Assembly: GCF_030462475.1 (NCBI RefSeq)
Contig: NZ_JASMRZ010000024.1
Span: forward strand, 1 to 32,029
Source of the DNA: Variovorax sp. CAN15
GTDB lineage: Bacteria; Pseudomonadota; Gammaproteobacteria; Burkholderiales; Burkholderiaceae_C
Length of the DNA: 32,029 nt
Reading direction: 5' to 3'
This document shows positions 23,222 through 29,310 of this stretch, piece by piece. Numbering within the stretch: the first letter of the stretch is position 1; the number at the start of each line of letters is the position of its first letter. Below the pieces are notes generated by a model. The model saw nothing but the letters and a program-made list of their open reading frames with translations. It ran no database searches and had not been told where the DNA came from. The translations under genes were made by a program, and so were the position numbers.

Positions 23222-23515
23222 ATGAAAGACGTCGAGTACTTCTACTTCATGCTGCCGCCAAGCATCTGGAAGAAGAAGCCCCACAGGTCATCGTTCAAGA
23301 TGGACGCTGAGTACGCCGCCAAGGTCTATCCTGGCGCAACTCCAATTCTCGCCACGCGCGAGGTCCGGCGGCTGCCATCCACTCCTGAGGAAATAGCGAG
23401 TGCCGGGCGCACCAATGGCTATGGCCTGAACACCCGCGCCATGACCGAAAACGAGATCGGCAGGCATATCCAGGAATTCGACAGGCGTTTGAGGGAAGAA
23501 GGCAAGCTGCCATGA
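23222..23515 (+). CDS. Hypothetical prophage protein (97 aa)
   Basis: I do not recognise a family. The 97-aa product is basic in its first third (PPSIWKKKPHRSSFKM) and ends in a charged helix (ENEIGRHIQEFDRRLREEGK). It has no signal peptide or membrane segment. It starts 15 bases after the preceding stop and its TGA overlaps the next ATG (ATGA at 23512), so it is translationally coupled within a small operon under the LexA-type box at 22706. Confidence 0.65.
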   Translation: MKDVEYFYFMLPPSIWKKKPHRSSFKMDAEYAAKVYPGATPILATREVRRLPSTPEEIASAGRTNGYGLNTRAMTENEIGRHIQEFDRRLREEGKLP

Positions 23516-23748
23516 GCATTCGGGACGAGTTCGAGCAGATGGCTCGAAGCGTCGGCGAGCTCGAACCAAACGAACCCATCCGAGAATCACTGGTCGAGTT
23601 TGCCGAGCTCGTCACCGCGCGATGCGCTCGGATCGGAGACCAGTACGGCGACTGGGATCGAAACGCAGGGGACCACATCCGCGCCGAGATGTACGACCTC
23701 CCTGGCCTCCTTCCGACGCCGCGACAATCAGACCATGAGCCAAGCTGA
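23512..23748 (+). CDS. Hypothetical prophage protein with AGDHIR motif (78 aa)
   Basis: This is a small soluble protein of unknown function. The stretch LVEFAELVTARCARIGDQYG followed by DWDRNAGDHIRAEMYD lines up with LEFAYGVATLCAGAVDRF and EGSAGDHIRGLYG in the gene at 22739. The two are therefore probably paralogues of one small domain, here without the long N-terminal extension. Its ATG overlaps the stop of the previous gene, and its own end overlaps the next start by 14 bases. Confidence 0.65.
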   Translation: MSIRDEFEQMARSVGELEPNEPIRESLVEFAELVTARCARIGDQYGDWDRNAGDHIRAEMYDLPGLLPTPRQSDHEPS

Positions 23749-23950
23749 CATATTCCCCACCGAATCGACCACTCTCTACACGCCAGCCTGGTACAGCAGC
23801 ACGGCCCGAGAAGAACGCCCTCTTCCGCTGGCGCCGGGCGACTACAAGGTCACGCCCGGGCACGGCGCCGAGCGCTGGACGGTCACGTCGCTGAAGGATG
23901 GCACCACGGTCTACAGCGGCATTGGGCCGGTCGAAATCCGGCGCTCCTAG
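23735..23950 (+). CDS. Hypothetical prophage protein (71 aa)
   Basis: This is a short protein with a probable beta-rich core (ERWTVTSLKDGTTVYSGIGPVEIRR) preceded by LPLAPGDYKVTPG. It has no recognised domain, no membrane segment and no cysteine. Its ATG lies inside the end of the preceding gene in another frame, typical of packed phage operons. It is the last gene before the terminator at 23977. Confidence 0.55.
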   Translation: MSQADIFPTESTTLYTPAWYSSTAREERPLPLAPGDYKVTPGHGAERWTVTSLKDGTTVYSGIGPVEIRRS

Positions 23951-23976
23951 GCGAAGCTCGAAGAGTCAACATCACT

Positions 23977-24000
23977 GCCCGCTGACTGCGGGCTTTTTTT
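23977..24000 (+). terminator. Intrinsic terminator of the small SOS-linked operon
   Basis: GCCCGC, a 5-base loop and GCGGGC form a 6-bp stem followed directly by seven T. It ends the rightward transcript of the four small genes from 22739 to 23950. Confidence 0.85.
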
Positions 24001-24006
24001 CGTCTA

Positions 24007-24022
24007 CTGTTTTTTCGTACAG
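24007..24022. promoter_or_regulatory. Second LexA (SOS) box
   Basis: CTGTTTTTTCGTACAG again fits CTGT-N8-ACAG exactly. It begins 7 bases after the T-run of the preceding terminator. A TATACA (24033-24038) shortly after could serve as a -10 element for rightward transcription into the AT-rich leader of the KilA-N-like gene. What is controlled is unclear, because the nearest open frame is weakly supported. Confidence 0.65.
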
Positions 24023-24040
24023 ATTGAAAATCTATACAGC

Positions 24041-24310
24041 ATGCCCAAGCATTGCACCAAAACCCATGGATTTACAAAATCCGCCACGGTTGGCGAACTT
24101 AGCAAACTTATCAACAAAACAAATCACAAGTTATCCACAGATTTATCCAATTGCGCAGTTCAACTTCCGACTTATCATGCGACCCGAAACCTTCTGACGC
24201 ATAACCAGCTTCCAGGATTCAAACGGCCAAAAAAAACCGACCCCTCAGGGTCGGTGGTCGCTTCATCCCGGGATCTTTATGTCTTGGCGGACCGATCCCG
24301 GAACTTGTAA
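24041..24310 (+). CDS. Weakly supported small frame after the second LexA box (89 aa)
   Basis: An open frame of 89 codons starts 19 bases after the LexA-type box. There is no recognisable ribosome-binding site before the ATG, no domain, and the last third runs through the stem and terminator of a candidate minus-strand RNA. Codon use is AT-rich and unlike the neighbours. It may be a real SOS-induced peptide of foreign origin or a chance open frame in a regulatory region. I list it only for its position. Confidence 0.25.
   Translation: MPKHCTKTHGFTKSATVGELSKLINKTNHKLSTDLSNCAVQLPTYHATRNLLTHNQLPGFKRPKKTDPSGSVVASSRDLYVLADRSRNL
24108..24180 (+). other. DnaA-box-like cluster in AT-rich leader
   Basis: TTATCCACA at 24131-24139 is a perfect DnaA-type 9-mer. 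TTATCAACA (24108) differs by one base, and the weaker TTATCCAAT (24143) and TTATCATGC (24172) follow, all in the same orientation, in one of the most AT-rich stretches of the window. This could be a phage replication or DnaA-responsive regulatory region, or chance. It fills most of the region between 24023 and 24406, which has no convincing gene. Confidence 0.35.
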
Positions 24311-24315
24311 CAGCT
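24229..24315 (-). ncRNA. Candidate small RNA with its own promoter-like sequence and terminator
   Basis: Read on the minus strand, a promoter-like TTGTTT (24346-24351), an 18-base spacer and TACAAT (24322-24327) precede a region that folds into two hairpins. CCGGGATC at 24268-24275 and GATCCCGG at 24294-24301 form an 8-bp perfect stem. ACCGACCC and GGGTCGGT then pair around a 4-base loop (24236-24255), followed on the minus strand by about eight T (24229-24236), which is a textbook intrinsic terminator. No minus-strand protein frame explains this terminator. The predicted RNA is about 85-90 bases and antisense to the leader of the KilA-N-like gene. Start point and function are inferred. Confidence 0.5.
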
Positions 24316-24405
24316 GAGGTGATTGTACGGGCGCGCTCGAATGGAAAACAAGGGCGAAATCGTAACAACGGTCACCAAGGCACGGCACCAAAGGAGCTAT
24401 CCCCT

Positions 24406-25491
24406 ATGCCAAAGCCAAGTGTTCGGACAACATCTTCTGCCGTCGCAGCCGGCAGTGCCTCCATCGCATCAGCGCCAAAGAGGACCCCGCGAAAACGACT
24501 TCAGCAGGCCACCCAAAATACCAGCAAAAACAACAACTTAAGCGCGCTTTTGCCCGCCGAGCAGGCCAGCAAAAAGCAGCTCCCTCTGGACCTCGGCATC
24601 GAGGTGCAGAAGGATGTCAACGGCGTGGAAATGGGTGTTCTAGAGAACGGCATGCCCTACCTGACGCAACGCGGCCTTTCGGTGGTGACGGGGGCTGCGC
24701 GAAGTCTGATTCAGACCATCACGAAGGAATGGGAAGATCACTTCGACGACGACGTCATCGGCAAGGATCGAATTTCGTTCTTCAAACAGTACCTCAGCGA
24801 CCACGGATTCAACGAGCCAACGTTGCATGTCGAAACTGTGCAGGCAGGCTCGATCCACTACGCATACCCTGACGTAGTGTGCATGGCGTTCCTGGAGTAC
24901 TACGCATTCGAGTCCAAAGGGGACAGCAGCACAGCGATCGAAAACTACCGCAAGTTCGCGTCCTTCGGCCTACGGCGATTCATCTACGACGCCCTGGGAT
25001 ATTCGCCAGAACGCAAGGTCCTCGATAGCTGGCGACACTTTCACGATCGTGTCGACATGACGGCGACCTCGGTCCCCGATGGGCACTTCAGCGTCTTTGC
25101 AGAAATTGCGATCATGCTTGTGCCGATGATTCGCGCGGGGATTTTCATCAGCGACAGGGTAGTCCCCGACATTTCTGTCGGCAGGGCCTGGAGCGAATAC
25201 TGGGAAGCGAACAATCTCGAAGAGAAATACGGGGCGCGATCTCGCTACGACCATGAGTATCCGCTGTACTACCCGCAGGCAAAAAGCAATCCTCAACCTG
25301 CCTACTGCTATCCAGAAGAGGCACTCGGATCTTTCCGCGCGTGGCTTGCCAAGACCTACATTACTTCGAAGTTCCCCGCCTACATGCTCGGGCAGACCAA
25401 AAAGGGAACTGTGCCGCTGGCGCTTGCAAATAAGGCGCTTGGAGCTTTCGGCGCGCAACTGTTGGAGCCGCCGAGGAGGCGCCTTGCGTAG
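24406..25491 (+). CDS. KilA-N-like prophage protein, possibly related to BstA abortive-infection proteins
   Basis: The 361-aa protein has a Ser/Thr/Lys-rich N-terminal tail (about 1-50), then a module at about 70-185 starting GVLENGMPYLTQRGLSVVTG and continuing to RRFIYDALGYSP that resembles DNA-binding KilA-N/antirepressor-type phage domains. A C-terminal half follows with VPDGHFSVFAEIA, VPDISVGRAWSEYW and a Tyr-rich YPLYYPQAKSNPQPAYCYPEEAL. BstA proteins, prophage-encoded abortive-infection factors, are described with an N-terminal KilA-N domain, and this architecture and prophage setting would suit them. I cannot confirm homology by eye. The start at 24406 has AAAGGAG at proper spacing, so the upstream in-frame codon at 24319 is not needed. 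The gene follows a long AT-rich leader and ends at a terminator. Confidence 0.7.
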   Translation: MPKPSVRTTSSAVAAGSASIASAPKRTPRKRLQQATQNTSKNNNLSALLPAEQASKKQLPLDLGIEVQKDVNGVEMGVLENGMPYLTQRGLSVVTGAARSLIQTITKEWEDHFDDDVIGKDRISFFKQYLSDHGFNEPTLHVETVQAGSIHYAYPDVVCMAFLEYYAFESKGDSSTAIENYRKFASFGLRRFIYDALGYSPERKVLDSWRHFHDRVDMTATSVPDGHFSVFAEIAIMLVPMIRAGIFISDRVVPDISVGRAWSEYWEANNLEEKYGARSRYDHEYPLYYPQAKSNPQPAYCYPEEALGSFRAWLAKTYITSKFPAYMLGQTKKGTVPLALANKALGAFGAQLLEPPRRRLA

Positions 25492-25499
25492 TTGAGTTC

Positions 25500-25524
25500 A
25501 ACCCGCCTCGGCGGGTTTTCTTTT
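25500..25524 (+). terminator. Intrinsic terminator after the KilA-N-like gene
   Basis: AACCCGCC (25500-25507) and GGCGGGTT (25510-25517) form an 8-bp stem with a tight loop, followed by TTCTTTT. It begins 8 bases after the stop at 25491. Confidence 0.8.
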
Positions 25525-25554
25525 GCCTGCAGCGAGCGCCGCGACAATGCCAGG

Positions 25555-25809
25555 ATGACCACGCTCTACCTGCAGATGACCGAGAAGCTAACCGCCCACT
25601 GGAAGGCGAACGAAAACGCGTATCCGAAGAAGTTCGTGCTGTCGCCTGCACTGCGCGATGAATACCTCAGATGCTTGAGCTGGATGACGGACTTGCAAGC
25701 ACGGGCCGACACGATCCCGAGGAAGCACATGGGCGTGCCTATCGAGATCGACGAGGCCTCGCCGGGCGTGATGGTGGCCTCCGACGGCACTGAGGTGGCG
25801 CTGCAGTGA
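25555..25809 (+). CDS. Hypothetical prophage protein (84 aa)
   Basis: I do not recognise a family. The protein is short, mixed in charge and without a membrane segment; the first half is basic (KLTAHWKANENAYPKKFVLS) and the middle carries RDEYLRCLSWMTDLQ. Its TGA overlaps the GTG start of the thermonuclease gene (GTGA at 25806), so the two are coupled. Only a weak AGG lies before the ATG at 25555. Function could be accessory to the nuclease, but nothing in the sequence shows this. Confidence 0.6.
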   Translation: MTTLYLQMTEKLTAHWKANENAYPKKFVLSPALRDEYLRCLSWMTDLQARADTIPRKHMGVPIEIDEASPGVMVASDGTEVALQ

Positions 25810-26348
25810 AGGCCGGCCGCTTCCTGGTGCTGGGCGCTCTGCTCGCCCTTCCCCTGATCGCCGCGGCCGATGTGCGCACCTGCCTCGTGGTCGGTGTCAG
25901 CGACGGCGACACCCTCACCGCGCGCTGCGGCACCGCCGGCGCCTATGAGCAGGTCAAGGTCCGCTTCAACGCGATCGACGCGCCAGAGAAGAAGCAGCCC
26001 TTCGGCCAGCGCGCGAAGGAAGCGATGTCCGATCTCGTCTACATGAAGGAGGTTGACCTCGACTGCCGCAAGACCGACCGCTACGGCCGCAGCGTCTGCC
26101 GTGTCCACGTCGCACCGAACTCAGCGCCCAGCGGCCCAAAGACCTTGGACGCTGGCCTGGCCATGATCACGCTCGGCATGGCCTGGTGGTATCGGGACTA
26201 CGCGCGCGAGCAGACCGCGGAGGAGCGTGGACAGTACGAGTTCGCCGAGAAGGAGGCAGCAGCGAAAGGCGCCGGCCTCTGGGGCGACAAGCGCGCGATG
26301 GCGCCGTGGGAGTGGCGCAAGGCACAGCGGCCTTCCTCAGGAAATTAA
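25806..26348 (+). CDS. Exported thermonuclease (SNase-family) in prophage
   Basis: This is a staphylococcal-nuclease-like enzyme that would cut DNA and RNA in the periplasm or outside the cell. A signal peptide covers residues 1-21 (MKAGRFLVLGALLALPLIAAA). The SNase core shows VVGVSDGDTLTA, then RFNAIDAPEKKQPFGQRAKE with the family arginine and calcium-side acidic residue, and TDRYGRSVCRV with the second catalytic arginine. The C-terminal WWYRDYA and EKEAAAKGAGLWGDK blocks are typical of bacterial members. The start is GTG at 25806, overlapping the preceding stop. It is one of several cargo genes between the virion genes and tRNA-Lys. Confidence 0.88.
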   Translation: MKAGRFLVLGALLALPLIAAADVRTCLVVGVSDGDTLTARCGTAGAYEQVKVRFNAIDAPEKKQPFGQRAKEAMSDLVYMKEVDLDCRKTDRYGRSVCRVHVAPNSAPSGPKTLDAGLAMITLGMAWWYRDYAREQTAEERGQYEFAEKEAAAKGAGLWGDKRAMAPWEWRKAQRPSSGN

Positions 26349-26366
26349 TCAACATTTTTGTTGATT
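26347..26366. promoter_or_regulatory. Upstream operator-like palindrome of hicAB
   Basis: AATCAAC-N6-GTTGATT is a perfect 7-base inverted repeat just upstream of the hicA promoter. HicB-type antitoxins bind such palindromes to repress their own operon, so this is a probable HicB site. Confidence 0.55.
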
Positions 26367-26372
26367 TTCCAC

Positions 26373-26402
26373 TTGCGCATAATCAACAAATTTGTTTATA
26401 CT
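26373..26402 (+). promoter_or_regulatory. hicAB promoter with a second operator-like palindrome
   Basis: TTGCGC (26373-26378), an 18-base spacer and TATACT (26397-26402) form a plausible sigma-70 promoter. AACAAATTTGTT (26385-26396) is a perfect 12-base palindrome filling the spacer, and the first part AATCAAC repeats the half-site of the upstream palindrome, so the same protein may bind both. Confidence 0.6.
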
Positions 26403-26430
26403 CTCTCCATGTTCAACACATGGAGGATCC

Positions 26431-26604
26431 ATGAAGCAGAGCGAGTTCAAGCGGAAGCTCGCTGAGCAAGGTGCGACATTCAAGCAGGGCAAAAAGCACT
26501 TGAAGGTCTACTTGAACGGCAAGCAATCGACGCTGCCCAGACACCCCGCCAGCGAGTTAGGCGAAGGTCTCCGGAAAGCGATCTTAAAGCAGCTTGGTTT
26601 GTAA
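26431..26604 (+). CDS. hicA: HicA-type toxin (mRNA interferase)
   Basis: This is a small ribosome-independent mRNA-cutting toxin of the HicA family with a double-stranded-RNA-binding-like fold. The 57-aa product has the family pattern: N-terminal SEFKRKLAEQGATFKQG, the catalytic histidine in GKKHLKVYLNG and the basic TLPRHPASELGEGLRKAILKQL. The start is the ATG at 26431 with TGGAGG upstream. The leader around the ribosome-binding site can form a CCATGT/ACATGG hairpin that would cover part of it. The antitoxin gene follows after 65 bases. The length matches E. coli HicA. Confidence 0.9.
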   Translation: MKQSEFKRKLAEQGATFKQGKKHLKVYLNGKQSTLPRHPASELGEGLRKAILKQLGL

Positions 26605-26611
26605 GGAGGGA

Positions 26612-26627
26612 GGCCCCGAGAGGGGCC
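26612..26627 (+). other. Stable GNRA-loop hairpin between hicA and hicB
   Basis: GGCCCC-GAGA-GGGGCC forms a 6-bp GC stem closed by a GAGA tetraloop, with further pairing of flanking GGGA and TCCC. There is no T-run, so it is not an intrinsic terminator. It may stabilise or separate the toxin and antitoxin parts of the mRNA. Confidence 0.45.
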
Positions 26628-26669
26628 GTCCCGACAGCTTCAGGATTATCCAATTTTAGGAAGGCTCTC

Positions 26670-27083
26670 ATGCGGTATCAAGTCGATGTAAGAAAGGATG
26701 GGGACGGCTATATGGCCTCGTTCCCAGATATCCCGGAAGCATTAACGGCCGGAGCGACTCGGGAAGAAGCACTCGAAATGGCACGTGATGCACTTATCTC
26801 TGCGCTTGACTTCTATTTTGAAGATAAGCGAGAAGTACCAAGCCCAAGTCGAATTGCCAAAGGCAAAGATGCAATTGAGTTGCCGGCTAGCTTGTGTGCC
26901 AAGGTGCTTTTGCTAAATGAAATGATTCGTCAGAAGATTCGACCCTCAGATCTCGCGCGCAAATTGCACACGAGCGCACAGGAAGTGAATCGGCTGACGG
27001 ATCTTCGGCACACAACGAAGGTTGATGCCGTGCAGCAGGCACTACAGGCACTTGGCAAGCGCTTGGAGTTTGCTATCGCCTAA
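26670..27083 (+). CDS. hicB: HicB-type antitoxin
   Basis: This antitoxin binds HicA and represses the operon. The N-terminal partial RNase-H-like fold shows DGDGYMASFPDIPEALTAGATREEA and FYFEDKREVP, and the C-terminal helix-turn-helix is in RPSDLARKLHTSAQEVNRLTD, followed by HTTKVDAVQQALQALGK. At 137 aa it is very close in length and order to E. coli HicB. The ATG at 26670 follows AGGAAGG. Base composition is more AT-rich than the chromosome to the left, as expected for acquired DNA. A strong terminator follows. Confidence 0.92.
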   Translation: MRYQVDVRKDGDGYMASFPDIPEALTAGATREEALEMARDALISALDFYFEDKREVPSPSRIAKGKDAIELPASLCAKVLLLNEMIRQKIRPSDLARKLHTSAQEVNRLTDLRHTTKVDAVQQALQALGKRLEFAIA

Positions 27084-27104
27084 ATCGCAATATGCGTAAA
27101 CGTC

Positions 27105-27139
27105 AAGGCGCAAGGGCAATGCTCTTGCGCCTTTTTTTT
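27105..27139 (+). terminator. Intrinsic terminator of hicAB
   Basis: AAGGCGCAAG (27105-27114) and CTTGCGCCTT (27124-27133) form a 10-bp perfect stem followed by a T8 run. It begins about 20 bases after the hicB stop. Confidence 0.9.
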
Positions 27140-27161
27140 AACCACTAACTCAGGAATTAAG

Positions 27162-27500
27162 ATGGAGACAATTTACACACAAATCAATGACAGTCTCACC
27201 GACACGAAGACGCTCGCCACACATCTAAAAGTTCTGGGAGCAATTCGAAAGCAATCAGAGGACACCAATCTTATTGCATTGATCGACGGAGCAATATACG
27301 AAACTTCGGCGCTCTACCAAAATATAAAAATTAAGAGTCAACCGCTCGCACTGATTCGGCCAGATAAGCTAATTGGCAGTACGCAAGCAGGAAAAATAGA
27401 AAAACTTTTTACGACATGCAAGCGGATGATCGCAATCAAGAAGCCGGAATGGCAAGTTCTAGCTGAGCGCAACGGTTGGACACCTCCTGCTGCCAAGTAA
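27162..27500 (+). CDS. AT-rich hypothetical protein (112 aa)
   Basis: No family is recognised. The 112-aa protein is largely helical in appearance and free of cysteine until the late TTCKRM segment. It has no signal peptide or membrane segment. The region LIALIDGAIYETSALYQNIKIK and the end KKPEWQVLAERNGWTPP are its most distinctive parts. Its base composition is markedly more AT-rich than the left half of the window, which points to recent acquisition. AGGAA lies before the ATG at 27162. It is a single gene behind the hicAB terminator. Confidence 0.6.
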   Translation: METIYTQINDSLTDTKTLATHLKVLGAIRKQSEDTNLIALIDGAIYETSALYQNIKIKSQPLALIRPDKLIGSTQAGKIEKLFTTCKRMIAIKKPEWQVLAERNGWTPPAAK

Positions 27501-27556
27501 TCCGAGCGAGAAGGTCCGAAAGCGCCCGCTGAGTGAAGCCCTGCTACATTCCGGCT

Positions 27557-27700
27557 ATGACCTTCACCGCCTACCAGATCGGCAAGCTCGTTGTCATCGG
27601 CTTGGCCGCGCTGGTATGGGGCATCTACTGCGGGCTCACTGGTCGCGATTTGAGAGGGCGACCGGTGCGCCGCGACCAATCGCAAGACGGGCAGCAGTGA
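27557..27700 (+). CDS. Small membrane protein (47 aa)
   Basis: The short frame encodes one clear hydrophobic segment (LVVIGLAALVWGIYCGL, about residues 11-27) followed by a basic, polar tail (GRDLRGRPVRRDQ). The layout is that of a small inner-membrane protein with a cytoplasmic tail, common as an accessory phage gene. The ribosome-binding site is weak. Its end overlaps the end of the minus-strand virion-protein gene by 65 bases. Its function, including any role in lysis, cannot be read from the sequence. Confidence 0.45.
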   Translation: MTFTAYQIGKLVVIGLAALVWGIYCGLTGRDLRGRPVRRDQSQDGQQ

Positions 27701-29306
27701 CGCCGAGCGCGGGCTGAGTCGAAGCTGCTGGGGCCGCAGCAAGCGCGCGCTGAATTGGACCCGATAAAGCTGCAGCGCGGGCCCCCATGCGGGCCACTGG
27801 CAAGCCGAGCGAGGCAAGGCCAGCGCCAGCAGCGCCGGCGAGAACGGTCGAGGCTACGTCCAGCGGACTGAACGCCGTCACACTCCCGATCTTCGCGGGA
27901 TCCTGAAACGCCTTGGGGAAGGCCTGCGCGGCACGCGCAATCGTCTCCAAATTGCCAGAGAGCGGCTTTCCGCGTGCCAATTGCGCCGCCAAATTGCTTG
28001 CCGATACGCTGCCAGTGGTCGGATTCAGCGCCCGCTCGATCGTGTAGGTCTTGGCGATGGTCTGACGAGCATTTCGGAAGTCATCGAGCATCGCCAGCGG
28101 AAACCCATTCGTGGCGAGGTGCTGCTCGATCGCGTTTTCCAACGCCGTGGCGCCGCTCTTGAAGGCGCGGCCGGCATCCTTCTCGCCGCGACGATAGGCC
28201 GCATCTGCCATCTCGCGCAGCTCGCGGATTTTGTCGATCGCGCTGCGCGCCTCGAACTGGCCGGAGCGCAAGGCGTCGATCTGCGCGATGACTGGATTGG
28301 GCGCCGCGTCTGGAAAGCCCTGTGCCGCGCGCCGATATGGCGCCGTGATGTTGTCCAGCGCGCGTGTGTAGGCCGCTGTCGGCGTGATGGTGCCTGTGCT
28401 ACCCACCGCGTCGTAGGCTGCGCCTGCACGCTGCCGAATCCCGTTCAGTAGGTCCGGGGTCAGCTGCTCGCCAGGGCCTAGCTTCAACTCACGGCGCACC
28501 AGCTCGTTGACATCGTCCTGATTGCGAATGCTCGCTTGCTGCGCGGTCTTAATTTTTCCTCCCACTCCTTCCAGTGCTTGATTGAGTACGGTAGGGTTGA
28601 CCTGCGAGGGCGGCAACGTGAAGCCAGCATCCAGCGCCGCCTGCCCGGCTTGGCGTACGCCCAGCGGGACCTCTGGGCCGCGCAGCGTCCTGCCGATGGC
28701 TTGGCCGGCCACACCGAGACCACGCACAACACCCGGCAGCGCTGCACCGACAAAAGCGCCTGTCCCAGCTTGCTCGGGATCTGCGAGCCCAGCGGAAAGA
28801 CCCCCGGAGATCGCACCACCGGCAGACCGGATACCCAATCCAGCACCTTGCGCGCTGAGGCCTCCGGAGGTGATGGCCTCGCCCAGTGGCACCAGCACGC
28901 TGGGCGCCACGCCACCGGCTGCTCCTAGAGCCCGAACACCAGCACCAACGGCGCCACCCACCGGCAGCGTCGCCAGGACCTGTCCGCCGACACGGCCGAC
29001 ATCCGCTGCGGTGCTGCCACCGAACTCCTGCTTGAACTGGTCGGTGCCGACCTTGTTCATCGCGGCGACGCGCTCGCCTTCCTTGGTGCCGGCGACCTTG
29101 TCGAAGCCGCTGGCCAGCAGCTGCGCGCCAGTGTCGATCACGTCCTTGGCGCCGCGGCCGAGCCCGGCCACGAAGCCCGCCACGGGATTCACCGTTGGGG
29201 CCGCGGGGGTCGCAGCATCAAGCTGCCCGGTGAAGGGCTGCAGCGCGGGCGCCGCTGGTGCTGGCGACGGGTCGAGCTGGCCAGTGAATGGTTGAAGTTG
29301 TGCCAC
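27636..29306 (-). CDS. Phage virion or DNA-ejection-type structural protein (556 aa)
   Basis: This is a large Ala/Gly-rich phage protein. The N-terminus holds the peptide LQPFTGQLD twice (residues 4-12 and 22-30) separated by a Pro/Ala linker. A long Gly/Ala-rich part with hydrophobic stretches follows (about 60-240), then a more ordered charged helical region at about 240-470 (for example RELREMADAAYRRGEKDAG and LDDFRNARQTIAKTYTIERA). It starts 4 bases after the stop of the 719-aa gene and is clearly part of the same late operon. Size, composition and place fit an internal virion or ejection protein of a podovirus-like phage. That function is inferred, not shown. Confidence 0.65.
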   Translation of the reverse strand: MAQLQPFTGQLDPSPAPAAPALQPFTGQLDAATPAAPTVNPVAGFVAGLGRGAKDVIDTGAQLLASGFDKVAGTKEGERVAAMNKVGTDQFKQEFGGSTAADVGRVGGQVLATLPVGGAVGAGVRALGAAGGVAPSVLVPLGEAITSGGLSAQGAGLGIRSAGGAISGGLSAGLADPEQAGTGAFVGAALPGVVRGLGVAGQAIGRTLRGPEVPLGVRQAGQAALDAGFTLPPSQVNPTVLNQALEGVGGKIKTAQQASIRNQDDVNELVRRELKLGPGEQLTPDLLNGIRQRAGAAYDAVGSTGTITPTAAYTRALDNITAPYRRAAQGFPDAAPNPVIAQIDALRSGQFEARSAIDKIRELREMADAAYRRGEKDAGRAFKSGATALENAIEQHLATNGFPLAMLDDFRNARQTIAKTYTIERALNPTTGSVSASNLAAQLARGKPLSGNLETIARAAQAFPKAFQDPAKIGSVTAFSPLDVASTVLAGAAGAGLASLGLPVARMGARAAALSGPIQRALAAAPAASTQPALGVTAARLAIGRGAPVALSNRDQ

Positions 29307-29310
29307 GGGT

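Noticed and set aside
24319..24405. Upstream start for the KilA-N-like gene
   Set aside because: The ATG at 24406 has AAAGGAG at ideal spacing; the upstream region belongs to the leader and the candidate RNA promoter.
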